Below, piece by piece: positions 17,914 to 25,917 of a stretch of DNA of 64,000 nucleotides (its first letter is position 1; the number at the start of each line of letters is the position of its first letter). A program made the position numbers and the translations under genes. The stretch is taken from contig JAUJOK010000013.1 in assembly GCA_030447685.1 (NCBI GenBank), positions 53,502 to 117,501 on the forward strand, given 5' to 3'. Source of the stretch: Armatimonadaceae bacterium. Its GTDB lineage: Bacteria; Armatimonadota; Armatimonadia; Armatimonadales; Armatimonadaceae. A model generated the notes under the pieces. That model searched no databases, was not told the origin of the DNA, and saw only the letters and a program-made list of their open reading frames with translations.

Positions 17914-18604
17914 GGCGTCGAATTGCGATAGGGTTATCGGTTCGGGCGGCGGGGGATTTTCCAAAGCCACGCTCACCCGGCCCAGGCGAGCCACCTCGCG
18001 CGAGCAGGCTCCGCTCGGCCAGGAGGCGCGCAGCGGTATCGGTATTTTCCAGCAGGTCCTGCTTTTCGTCATTCGGGATCGGCAGAACACAGGCGGTGGT
18101 AAAGGAAAGAAGCTCCGGCTCATCCGGCAAGTCGAACCGCTCTACCGACTGGCCCGCCAGTGCCAGTGACCGGGAAAGGAACTCGCGCAGCAGCAACTGC
18201 ACTTCGTCCACCAGCGGGAGTGCCGCGGTCTCCTCCCAGGGGGCATCCTGCACAGCCACCGTCAGGCCGGTACGATAGGGGCGCGTTTCGTGTGTATCGA
18301 GGATGCGGAAACGCTGCTCTCCAACGACCAGAATGTTCATCCGCCCATCCGCCAGCCGCTCGACATGCGAAACACGGGCCGCGCAGCCGATGTCGCGCGT
18401 TCTGGCACCTTTCCCCACATCCGTGCCTTCGGTAATCAGCACCACGCCAAAGGGGCAGTTTTCCAGCAGGCAGCGGTTGATCATCTCCTTATACCGCTCC
18501 TCCAAGATTCGCAGCGGCAAAGGCATGCTGGGGAAAAGCACCACGTCCAGCGGAAACAGCGGCATCTCGACGACGATGGAATCCGACCGGTCAGGATGCT
18601 CCAT
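17896..18604 (-). CDS. LON N-terminal (PUA-like) domain protein, one frameshift
   Basis: A stand-alone LON substrate-binding domain: MPLFPLDVVLFPSMPLPLRI, then FGVVLITEGTDVGKG and DILVVGEQRFRI-type segments. No ATPase or protease part follows, as in the YcaP/LonN-type family whose function is unknown. After LLENTDTAARLLAERS the frame shifts near 18005 and ends with REVARLGRVSVALE to SQFDAYRCDN. Corrected length about 235 residues. It converges on and overlaps the Cof-type gene by 18 bases. Confidence 0.75.
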
Positions 18605-18639
18605 ACACAGCCTCCCTCACGCGGGCGCTGAGCGCGCGC

Positions 18640-18939
18640 TCAGCGCCCGCCGCCGCTCTCGTCCACCCACGAGGCGAATTTCTGCTCGACGCCGTAGCGC
18701 AAAAACTCATCGCAGGTCGCCGGGATGGGCGCATTGGTTTTCATCGCACTGTTGTACATGCGGGTGGCCTGCTGGGCAAAAGCGAGCGGCGGCATCGAGC
18801 GGACGACCGCGCCTTTTATGAACCCTAACTCTTTGGCGACCCGGCTCTGCATCGCCGCCACGACCGCGTCGGCGTTTTCCCCCTCGACCACCTCATCCAC
18901 CCGTAGTTCCGGCGTATCGAAATGCACATGCAGCTTCAC
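18640..18939 (-). CDS. hypothetical protein, 99 residues
   Basis: A 99-residue cytoplasmic protein starting at a GTG, with KLHVHFDTPELRVDEVVEG and GFIKGAVVRSMPPLAFAQQA and no signal or membrane segment. Acidic N-terminal half, basic middle. I do not recognise a family. A minus-strand TATAAT (18967-18972) lies about 28 bases upstream and the gene is divergent from rhamnulokinase. It ends 35 bases before the LON-domain gene and may be co-transcribed with it. Confidence 0.6.
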   Translation of the reverse strand: MKLHVHFDTPELRVDEVVEGENADAVVAAMQSRVAKELGFIKGAVVRSMPPLAFAQQATRMYNSAMKTNAPIPATCDEFLRYGVEQKFASWVDESGGGR

Positions 18940-19003
18940 TGGTATCAGGCTCCCTTTGTTCCTCTTATTATAGCCGCCGCCTGCCCCGAATAAACGCCGC
19001 GCC

Positions 19004-19033
19004 TTGACGCCGCCTGCCCATTTCGGCTATTCT
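19004..19033 (+). promoter_or_regulatory. promoter of the rhamnulokinase gene
   Basis: TTGACG (19004-19009), 18-base spacer, TATTCT (19028-19033). About 40 bases upstream of the ATG. Confidence 0.55.
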
Positions 19034-19075
19034 GAGCCGGGGCAGGCGGCGAGGGCCACAACGGAGGTAACAAGC

Positions 19076-20584
19076 ATGGCATCGACGGGCAACGGTGGGC
19101 AGCAGCGGTTTCTGGCGCTGGATATGGGGGCCGAAAGCGGACGCGGCGTGGTCGGGACGGTCAGCGAAAAGACGGTGACACTGGAAGAAGTACACCGCTT
19201 TCCCAACGGTCCGGTGCGCCTGGGGCCGACGCTCTACTGGGACCTGCCGCGCCTGCATGCCGAGCAGGTGACCGCCATCGGCAAGGCCGCTGCGGGCGGC
19301 CAGCTTTCGGGTATCGGCGTGGATACGTGGGGCGTGGACTTCGGGCTGTTAGATGACAACGGCGATCTGGCGGGCCTGCCGGTGCATTACCGCGATGCCC
19401 GCACGAACGGAATGCCGGAAAAGGTGTTTGCGCAGGTACCGCGCGCCGAGGTGTTCGCACGCACCGGTATTCAGATCATGCCGATCAACACGCTGTTCCA
19501 ATTCGCCGCGCTGGCCAAACGCTCCCCGAAATTGTTGGAAGCCGCCGATAAGCTGCTGTTCATCCCCGACCTGTTCCACTACTACTTGACCGGGCGCGCG
19601 GACGCCGAGTTCACCATCGCCACCACGTCCCAGATGTACGATCCCGTCGCGGGAGACTGGGCGCGGCAGATGCTCCACGCGCTGAACCTCCCGACGCACC
19701 TTCTGCCTGCGGTGGTTCCGGCGGGAACGGAGTACGGGGCGCTGCTTCCGGGCATCGCCTCCGAAACCGGCGCGGGCGCGACGGTTCCCGTCATTGCCCC
19801 CGCCGGGCACGACACCGCCTGCGCTGTGGCCGCCGTGCCTGCCGAAGCGGGCGAGGACTGGGCCTATTTGTCGTCGGGAACATGGTCTCTGCTGGGCGTC
19901 GAAATAGACAAGCCGCTGATCAATGCCGACACCGAGGCGGCAAATTTTACCAACGAGGGCGGCGTGGACAACACGTTCCGTCTGCTCAAAAACATCGGGG
20001 GGCTGTGGCTGGTGCAGGAGTGCCGCCGCGCCTGGGCAAGAGCCGGGAGCAATTATGGCTATGAGGAACTGACGGCGATGGCCGCCGCCGCCCCGCCCCT
20101 TGCCGCCCTGGTGGACCCGGACGACGCCTCGCTGCTTGCGCCTGCCGACATGCCCGCCGCTATTCGCGCGCTCTGCGCCGCCTCCGGCCAGATTCCGCCC
20201 GATTCGCCCGGCGCGCTGGTGCGATGCGCCCTGGATTCGCTGGCACTGAAATACCGCTGGACGCTGGAAAAAATGGAGCAGGTGACGGGCCGCACGCTTC
20301 GGACGCTGCATATAGTCGGGGGGGGAACACAGAACACCCTGCTCAATCAGATCGCCGCCGATGCCACGGGTCGCCTGGTGAAGGCGGGGCCGGTGGAGGC
20401 GACAGCCATCGGGAACGTGCTTCTCCAGGCGCGGGCGCAGGGGCTTCTCCATTCGCTGGCCGACCTGCGCTCTGTGGTGCGCGCCTCGTTCCCCATCACC
20501 ACGTATGAGCCGTCGGCGGCAACCAGAAACCAGTGGGAAGATGCGTATGACCGGTTCACGCCGCTGCTGGCCTCGTCCGAGTAG
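19076..20584 (+). CDS. rhaB: rhamnulokinase
   Basis: FGGY kinase that phosphorylates L-rhamnulose. It starts at 19076 with a strong GGAGG site 9 bases upstream. Features typical of RhaB are FLALDMGAESGRGVVG, the sugar loop GVDTWGVDFGLLD, HYRDARTNGM, NTLFQFAAL, and the second-domain PAGHDTACAVAAVPA followed by YLSSGTWSLLGVE. Length 502 residues is right. The rhamnose mutarotase gene is nearby, but isomerase and aldolase genes are not in the window. A tRNA-Gly gene lies downstream on the other strand. Confidence 0.92.
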   Translation: MASTGNGGQQRFLALDMGAESGRGVVGTVSEKTVTLEEVHRFPNGPVRLGPTLYWDLPRLHAEQVTAIGKAAAGGQLSGIGVDTWGVDFGLLDDNGDLAGLPVHYRDARTNGMPEKVFAQVPRAEVFARTGIQIMPINTLFQFAALAKRSPKLLEAADKLLFIPDLFHYYLTGRADAEFTIATTSQMYDPVAGDWARQMLHALNLPTHLLPAVVPAGTEYGALLPGIASETGAGATVPVIAPAGHDTACAVAAVPAEAGEDWAYLSSGTWSLLGVEIDKPLINADTEAANFTNEGGVDNTFRLLKNIGGLWLVQECRRAWARAGSNYGYEELTAMAAAAPPLAALVDPDDASLLAPADMPAAIRALCAASGQIPPDSPGALVRCALDSLALKYRWTLEKMEQVTGRTLRTLHIVGGGTQNTLLNQIAADATGRLVKAGPVEATAIGNVLLQARAQGLLHSLADLRSVVRASFPITTYEPSAATRNQWEDAYDRFTPLLASSE

Positions 20585-20683
20585 AAGGCATCACCTGAAC
20601 AGAGGATCAGACGCAGTTCTGGCGCGGTACACGGGGCACGAAAGCCGTATTCCCGTATAACCGCGCCAGAATGGACAAAAATA

Positions 20684-20758
<75 letters not shown>

Positions 20759-20769
20759 TCAGTCGCTCC

Positions 20770-20775
20770 ATTATA
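20770..20775 (-). promoter_or_regulatory. -10 box of the tRNA-Gly gene
   Basis: Minus-strand TATAAT, ending 11 bases upstream of the mature tRNA 5' end. No clear -35: that position falls in the T tract and arm of the neighbouring terminator. Confidence 0.6.
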
Positions 20776-20786
20776 CCACGAAGATG

Positions 20787-20814
20787 AAAAAAAGCCCGCG
20801 TCATAAACGCGGGC
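20787..20814 (-). terminator. terminator of the HD-GYP gene
   Basis: Minus-strand perfect stem GCCCGCGT/ACGCGGGC with a 5-base loop and seven T after it. It separates the HD-GYP transcript from the tRNA promoter 12 bases on. Confidence 0.85.
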
Positions 20815-20908
20815 GTTATCTAAGGAGTGATTCTCGTGTACACCAACATACCGCATTTCCCGTGCCCGGAGTTACCGCTCCCCAAAAACCGGTGAAAATG
20901 CGGTGGTT

Positions 20909-23348
20909 TCAGGCTACTAACTGAAGGCCAGACCGCTGCTGGTCGCGGTCGGAAGGATTCTTGTTCTCCTTGCCTTTTTTACGCAGGCTTTTGTCCCGAT
21001 ACATCGCCGCATCGGCACAGGCAATCAGCGTAGCAGCATCCGGCGCATCATCGGGAAACGAGGCGATACCGATGGAGATGCCGACCCGTATTCCCCCCAG
21101 GTCGTTGCCGGAAATACGGGGGTCATAACCGGCGATTGCCGCGCGTATCTTTTCCGCCACCACCTGCGCTTCCGCCTTGCTGGTACCGGGCAGCACCGCC
21201 ACGAACTCATCACCGGCGTAACGCGCGACCAGATCGCCGCTCCGCAGGCCGGATGCGAACAGCCCTCCCAGGTCACGAAGGACTTCGTCGCCGCGCGCGT
21301 GGCCGAACGTATCATTGATTGGCTTGAAGTTGTCCAGGTCCATCACCAGCACGGAAAGCGCGCGCTGTTCGCGCCCGGCGCGGTGCAGTTCCTGCTCCAG
21401 GAACAGAGCCAGGTAGCGGGCATTGTGCAGACCCGTCAGCGGGTCGGTGAGGGCCGATTCGCGCGTTTCTTCGAAGACGCGGGCGTTCTCGATAGCGCGG
21501 CCCGCCTGTGCGGAGACGGCGAGCAGAACGCGCAGATTTTCGGCGTCGAAAGCGTTCGCCCGCTCGTGGTACAGATTCACCGTCCCCAGCAGCGTGTTGT
21601 CGGCGTACAGCGGTACGATCAGGGCGGATTGAAGCAAAACCCAGGGGGTATGCGCGCTTGCCAGAAGCAGGTCGCTCCGGTCGTACTCGCCGATAGTCCC
21701 TTCACCGGTCGCCGCGACACGCCCGGTCATACCCTCGCCGACACGCGCCTCGGCACGCTGGAAGTAGGAATCGTTCAGGCCCACCGCCATCAGCGCGCGC
21801 AGCGTATCACCTTCCGCCAGTAAAATCACACAGGTCCCGCTGCAAAAGATGTTATTGATCTTGTTAGCAAGCAGCGACAGGGTTTCCTGAAGGTTCAAAG
21901 TCACCGAAACGGTTTGGGAAATCTCGTACAAAGAGATGTACTCGAACGAGGCGCGTTTGATCCCCTCGGCCACTTCATTGCCGGGTACGGCGGAAACGCG
22001 GGTGCGCTGCAGGGCCATGTCGTTGTGGAGCCAGGGACAGCGCTCCATCACGGCGCAGAACGCTTCCACAACGGCGGGGTCGAAGTGCGTTCCGGTATTC
22101 TCCCGGATATAATCGCAGGCTTTCTCGTGCGTCCAGCCTTCGCGGTACGAGCGGTCCGATGTCAGCGCGTCATACACATCGGCCACCGACAGCACGCGCC
22201 CGCCGAGCGGTATCTCTTCCCCCGCCAGACCATCGGGATAGCCGCGACCGTCCCATCGCTCATGATGGCTCCGCACCACCGGCATTACCGGCCACGGGAA
22301 ATTGACCGGTTCCAGAATCATGGAACCGATAACGGGATGGTTCTTGATCTTTTGAAACTCTTCCGCTGTCAGTTTTCCCGGCTTAGCCAGAATATGCTCC
22401 GGGATGCCCAGTTTGCCGATATCATGGAGCAAAGCGCCGGTGTAGATACCCTGAAGCGCATCCCCGGACAGTCCCATCTCTTCCGCGATAGCGACGGCGA
22501 CCCGCTGAACCCGCAGAATATGTTCGTGGGTGTAGCTGTCTTTGTAGTCGATAGCGAGGGCCAGCGACTGCACCGTGGACATATAAAGCTGCTGCAGCTC
22601 TTCCTTGCCGCGTTCGAGGTCCTTGATATGCTGCTCATTGGCATGGACCTTGTCCATATACGTCTTAAAGGAGTAGTAGGTGAGGCCCAGGAACGGAGCG
22701 GCCATGCACAGGTTGAGAAAGCTGACTTCCAGCGCGAAAAGGATCGTCGCGCAGGATGCGCCCGCAAAGTAGCCCAGGCAGGTCCACAGGAAATGCTCGC
22801 GCCAGGTGGTAAGCGGCTTTTTACCCGTGGACAGCGAAATCGCGGTCGCGACCGCCCAGGTGTTGATCAGGTAGTAGACGAGGACGGAAAGGAAAATGTA
22901 GGACGACTGATCGCCCAGGCTGCGCCAGCGGCCCGGCATCCGTGCCGCCCCCCAGACCGCCGTGATGCAGAATGACGCCTGCCGCCAACGCCGCAAGAGC
23001 GACGGCGGACGCGCTGAACAGAATCTGGAAGTAATAGGCGCGGCGGGGATACAGGCAGGGGCCGATGCAGCTTACGACGGCGGCGATCATGCCGGTGAGC
23101 GGCCCGAAGTACAGCAAAGCGAAGAACGTGGGAACGAATCCCAGCGACATTTTGGAGTTGTTTTCTTCGGGGCCGCCGAAAAGCTGCACTTTCCAAAATG
23201 TCGCTACGGCGGTGACGGCGCACAAGAGAAGCAAAATTTCCCAGGACGGCAGACGGGCGCTGAACTGCCAGGCGTACAGGAAGGCCGGAATACCGGCAAG
23301 GATTACGGCCCAGATGTAGATTTTCGCTGCCCAGGGGAAACTCTTCAT
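20909..23348 (-). CDS. membrane HD-GYP/GAF/GGDEF cyclic di-GMP protein, one frameshift
   Basis: A sensor for cyclic di-GMP turnover. From the ATG at 23348 (GAGGT site) come about eight membrane helices, then an HD-GYP phosphodiesterase domain with HDIGKLGIPEH and HHERWDGRGYPDG, a GAF domain, and a GGDEF domain whose signature reads YAGDEF; A in the first place is known in active cyclases. A one-base error in a G run near 22940 splits the reading inside the membrane part; corrected length is about 810 residues. Both synthesis and breakdown of c-di-GMP are possible in one chain. Two tiny secreted-peptide genes lie directly upstream. Confidence 0.88.
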
Positions 23349-23438
23349 GGTTACCTCAGGTGGTGACGCGGACAAAGCGCCGCTTTTGCCACCTTACCCG
23401 CATTTTGTGAATCTCCACCCCTGTTATATAACATCTTT

Positions 23439-23468
23439 GGCCAGGCCCCGCAAACTACGGGCCTGGCC
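23439..23468. repeat. inverted repeat upstream of the HD-GYP gene
   Basis: Perfect 10-bp arms GGCCAGGCCC/GGGCCTGGCC around a 10-base loop. There is no T tract on either side. It lies between the small peptide gene and HD-GYP, so it may be a weak terminator or a binding site. Confidence 0.5.
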
Positions 23469-23511
23469 GATACTGTCAATAGTCGATGTAAATCCCGAAC
23501 AGCGGAACGGG

Positions 23512-23591
23512 TTATCCCCGATCCCAGGTGACGTTGCGCCCTGTCGCCGCCGCTTTCGGATTGCGCGCCGGGAAGCTTTCGTCGTTTTCAT
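23512..23591 (-). CDS. tiny peptide gene with an NVTWD ending, frameshifted
   Basis: A perfect AAGGAG site stands 6 bases before ATG AAA ACG ACG AAA. Read literally the frame runs to 23424. If one A is restored in the AAA run the peptide is 26 residues, MKTTK then SFPARNPKAAATGR and NVTWDRG, stopping at 23512. The NVTWD end echoes the NLTWGN repeats of the gene just upstream, which supports the corrected frame. Unknown family. It starts 18 bases after the stop of the repeat-peptide gene and is 160 bases from the HD-GYP gene. Confidence 0.4.
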
Positions 23592-23608
23592 TAGGATCTC
23601 CTTGCTTT

Positions 23609-23962
23609 TTACTGGTCGCCACCGCTGGTGGCGGTGTCCGTCTTGGAAGTTACCCCAGGTCAGGTTGCTCTGGGTCATCGTTCCGTCTTCGGCGGTGTCC
23701 GTATCTTGGAAGTTACCCCAGGTCAGGTTCTGAAGGGACACGGGAAAGCCGAAAAGGGGGTCAATAACAGGAAAAAAACGGCGCTCCTCGCGCTCCGGAA
23801 AGCCTGGGCAGTCGGTCTTGCCGACGCAGCAGCAGAAGAAGTCACTTTATCCGCACGAACGGGCGCGGACGAAACAGAAATAAGAGTGGCAACCGCGAAA
23901 CAGGCGGCGACCGCCTTCTCGACGCCACGGCAGACAACGAGACGTGAAGTAAACTGGGACAC
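23609..23962 (-). CDS. small secreted protein with tandem NLTWGNFQD repeats, frameshifted
   Basis: GGAGGT stands 6 bases before a GTG start. The chain opens MSQFTSRLVVCRGVEKAV, then a signal peptide core CFAVATLISVSSA with cleavage near VRA-DK. Restoring one T in a seven-T run gives FFPVIDPLFGFPVSLQ, then two copies of NLTWGNFQDTDTA 21 residues apart, ending in SGGDQ. A two-base loss in the second copy breaks the frame in the given sequence. About 118 residues when corrected. No family recognised; the form suggests a processed exported peptide. Confidence 0.5.
23630..23729 (-). repeat. two in-frame direct repeats, 37-39 bp, period about 61-63
   Basis: Positions 23630-23666 and 23691-23729 share GGCGGTGTCCGT and CTTGGAAGTTACCCCAGG plus TCAGGTT, differing by an AT loss in the first. 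They encode the NLTWGNFQDTDTA repeats on the minus strand. Confidence 0.85.
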
Positions 23963-23974
23963 TTTCCTACCTCC

Positions 23975-24076
23975 TTGATGCCGCCGATAGATATGGGTGT
24001 CGGCGCTTACATCAGTGCTCCTTTTGGAAGGCCTCCCGCCACAGGGCGGCGGGGGCGGTAGTCGCAATGCTACCGC
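23975..24076 (-). promoter_or_regulatory. structured 5' leader of the peptide gene
   Basis: Three consecutive hairpins on the minus strand: GCGGTAG/CTACCGC (24055-24076), CCGCC/GGCGG (24036-24049) and a GCCG/CGGC pair just before the ribosome-binding site. An AAGGAG followed by ATG TAA (a start-stop codon pair) lies at 24007-24024. No known riboswitch consensus is matched. The remaining sequence up to 24190 is T-rich and shows no gene. Confidence 0.3.
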
Positions 24077-24189
24077 TGTTTATTATTGGCGGACAGCGCG
24101 CGTATATCTTTAGGGTAAATTTACGAGTTTTTTTGATTTTTTTTCGGAGGGAAAAAATTGCAAAAGAATCGCTGTCTGGCAAAGGGCGG

Positions 24190-24251
24190 CAGAAAAAGAA
24201 GCGGAAAGGCAATCGGCGTGCCGCTCATCGTGCGGCACGCCGATTGCCTTT
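24190..24251 (-). terminator. terminator of rpmB, perfect 20-bp arms
   Basis: Arms 24205-24224 and 24232-24251 are perfectly complementary around a 7-base loop. On the minus strand the hairpin is followed by CCGCTTCTTTTTC. It ends the L28 transcript. Confidence 0.75.
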
Positions 24252-24293
24252 CTGGAAGATAAAGGATATAATGGGCCAGGTTCGCTCGCCGTG

Positions 24294-24506
24294 CTACAAA
24301 GCGCGGGCGACCTTGCCGGCCTTCAAACATTTGGCGCAGACCTTCACCCGTTTCGTCGCGCCGTTGACGGCGGACTTCACCGACTGAAGGTTGGGCTTGA
24401 AATCACGCTTGGTGCGCGGAGCGCGTGTCGCCCACGCTCCCGAGTGCGGGTGGCGGATATTTTGACCGGCCATCGCGCCCTTTCCGCAAACTGAGCAAAC
24501 ATTCAT
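24294..24506 (-). CDS. rpmB: ribosomal protein bL28
   Basis: A 70-residue large-subunit protein. It reads MNVCSVCGKGAMAGQNIRHP, ends KVCAKCLKAGKVARAL, and carries two CXXC pairs (C4/C7 and C57/C60), the zinc-binding C+ form. The SHSG-type motif appears as HPHSGAWATRAP. CAGGAG lies upstream of the ATG. Single gene with its own promoter and a strong terminator. Confidence 0.97.
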   Translation of the reverse strand: MNVCSVCGKGAMAGQNIRHPHSGAWATRAPRTKRDFKPNLQSVKSAVNGATKRVKVCAKCLKAGKVARAL

Positions 24507-24598
24507 CGCTAAGACTCCTGTACTATTTACTTTTTATCGCCTGGCCACAAAAAAACCAGATGCGGGGGTCCCCGATGGGGTGGCCGCCGCAACACCTT

Positions 24599-24627
24599 AG
24601 TATAGCACCATATGGATAGATTGGCAA
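24599..24627 (-). promoter_or_regulatory. promoter of rpmB
   Basis: Minus-strand TTGCCA (24622-24627) and TATACT (24599-24604), 17-base spacing. It overlaps the start of the divergent CBS-domain gene. Confidence 0.65.
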
Positions 24628-25886
24628 GAATTCCCCTGCTGCCGCGCGCGTGGCGCGGACAGTCGTCCCTGCCTGCGCCGCCGCCACTGCCGTCGCCCAG
24701 CGAGATGAACCCGCGTATCGCCACCGTGGCCCGCCGCGCGCGCGCCGTTTCCCCGGATACCCGCGTGGGCTTTGTTTCCGAAATATTGCGTATGGGACCT
24801 TATCGGGCCGTGCCGGTTCTGCAAGGCGAACGCCTAACGGGCATGGTAACGGAAAACGATCTGCTCCAGGCGCTGCTCAAAGCCGCCGATGCCACGGCGC
24901 GAGCGCGCGTGCGCGAGATGCCGGTTTCCGCCCTGATGACGCCGCCGATGGCGTTCGCGACACCGGCGATGCGCGTTTCCGAAGCCGCCGTACTATTTTC
25001 GGCGACCGGCGCGGAAGCGCTGCCGGTAATCGATGAGTTCGGCGCCTACCTGGGAATGGTCGGCCCGTCCGACCTGGTGCGGGACCTGGTGCGCCCGTTC
25101 CGCCCGCCGGTGGTGGGCGGCATGGCGACGCCACTGGGGGTTTACCTGACAACCGGAGCCGTTTCCGGCGGGGCGGGCACGCTGGCGCTGCTGCTTATGG
25201 GCCTCGTTATGTTCGTCGTTCATCTGCTGTGTTTCGGCCTGGGAAACGCCGCGCAAACCGGATGGACGGCGGCCTTCGGCGATCCGCTGGCCGCGCTGCC
25301 CACTTCTCTGAGTATCGCCGTGGGCGACGTGCTTCCTTATATCCTGCAAATCGGTCTGCTCCTTATCCTGCTGCGTCTGTCTCCGATAGCCGGATATCAT
25401 GCCGCCGAGCATCAGGTGGTGCATGCTCTTGAGCGCGCGGAGCCGTTGATGGTGGAAACGGTCCGGGTAATGCCGCGAGTGCATCCGCGCTGCGGCACGA
25501 ACCTGGTAGCCGGTATGATGATCCTGCTACTGGGCGTAACGGTCCTCAGCCCCTATATAGGCGAGTGGTCGTACCTGCTGTCGGCGCTGATGGCCTTTGT
25601 CTACTGGCGAAGCCTGGGCGGATGGCTTCAGCAGCACTTTACCACGCGTCCGGCGACCGACCGCCAGATCGAGAGCGGAATCCGAGCAGCCCGCGAGCTT
25701 CTGGACCAGCACGGACGCGCGCCTTATGCCCCCACCCGCCCCCCGATGCGTTTGTGGCGCATGGGCTTTTTGCAGATTTTCAGCGGCTTTTGTATCGGCT
25801 GGAGCCTTCTGCATCTGGCAATCTACCTGTCACCGTGGCTGCATCGGACGCTGATGCCGTACCTGGGCGATTTGATGCTTTTTTAG
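24612..25886 (+). CDS. CBS-pair plus DUF1385 membrane protein
   Basis: Up to 424 residues. Residues about 32-165 form a CBS pair (SEILRMGPYRAVPVLQGERL, then VSEAAVLFSATGAEALPVID), a regulatory adenosyl-ligand module. The rest is DUF1385, a membrane family of unknown function: VVGGMATPLGVYLT, then YHAAEHQVVHALE and HPRCGTNLVAGMM, with about four helices. DUF1385 is usually alone, so the fusion suggests nucleotide-controlled activity. The ATG at 24612 sits about 5 bases after TATAGC; a later ATG at 24705, at the start of the CBS domain, is an alternative. Followed by argS at 31 bases. Confidence 0.8.
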   Translation: MDRLARIPLLPRAWRGQSSLPAPPPLPSPSEMNPRIATVARRARAVSPDTRVGFVSEILRMGPYRAVPVLQGERLTGMVTENDLLQALLKAADATARARVREMPVSALMTPPMAFATPAMRVSEAAVLFSATGAEALPVIDEFGAYLGMVGPSDLVRDLVRPFRPPVVGGMATPLGVYLTTGAVSGGAGTLALLLMGLVMFVVHLLCFGLGNAAQTGWTAAFGDPLAALPTSLSIAVGDVLPYILQIGLLLILLRLSPIAGYHAAEHQVVHALERAEPLMVETVRVMPRVHPRCGTNLVAGMMILLLGVTVLSPYIGEWSYLLSALMAFVYWRSLGGWLQQHFTTRPATDRQIESGIRAARELLDQHGRAPYAPTRPPMRLWRMGFLQIFSGFCIGWSLLHLAIYLSPWLHRTLMPYLGDLMLF

Positions 25887-25917
25887 GCGAACCTACCAAG
25901 GGAACGAACCCAAACGC

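Noticed and set aside
23630..23729. Direct repeats considered as a tiny CRISPR array
   Set aside because: Only two copies, unequal length, spacing equal to 21 codons, and they encode a repeated peptide in frame.
24012..24212. Minus-strand open frame in the T-rich region upstream of the peptide gene
   Set aside because: Composition follows the A+T-rich leader and it overlaps hairpins and the start-stop pair; no ribosome-binding site.
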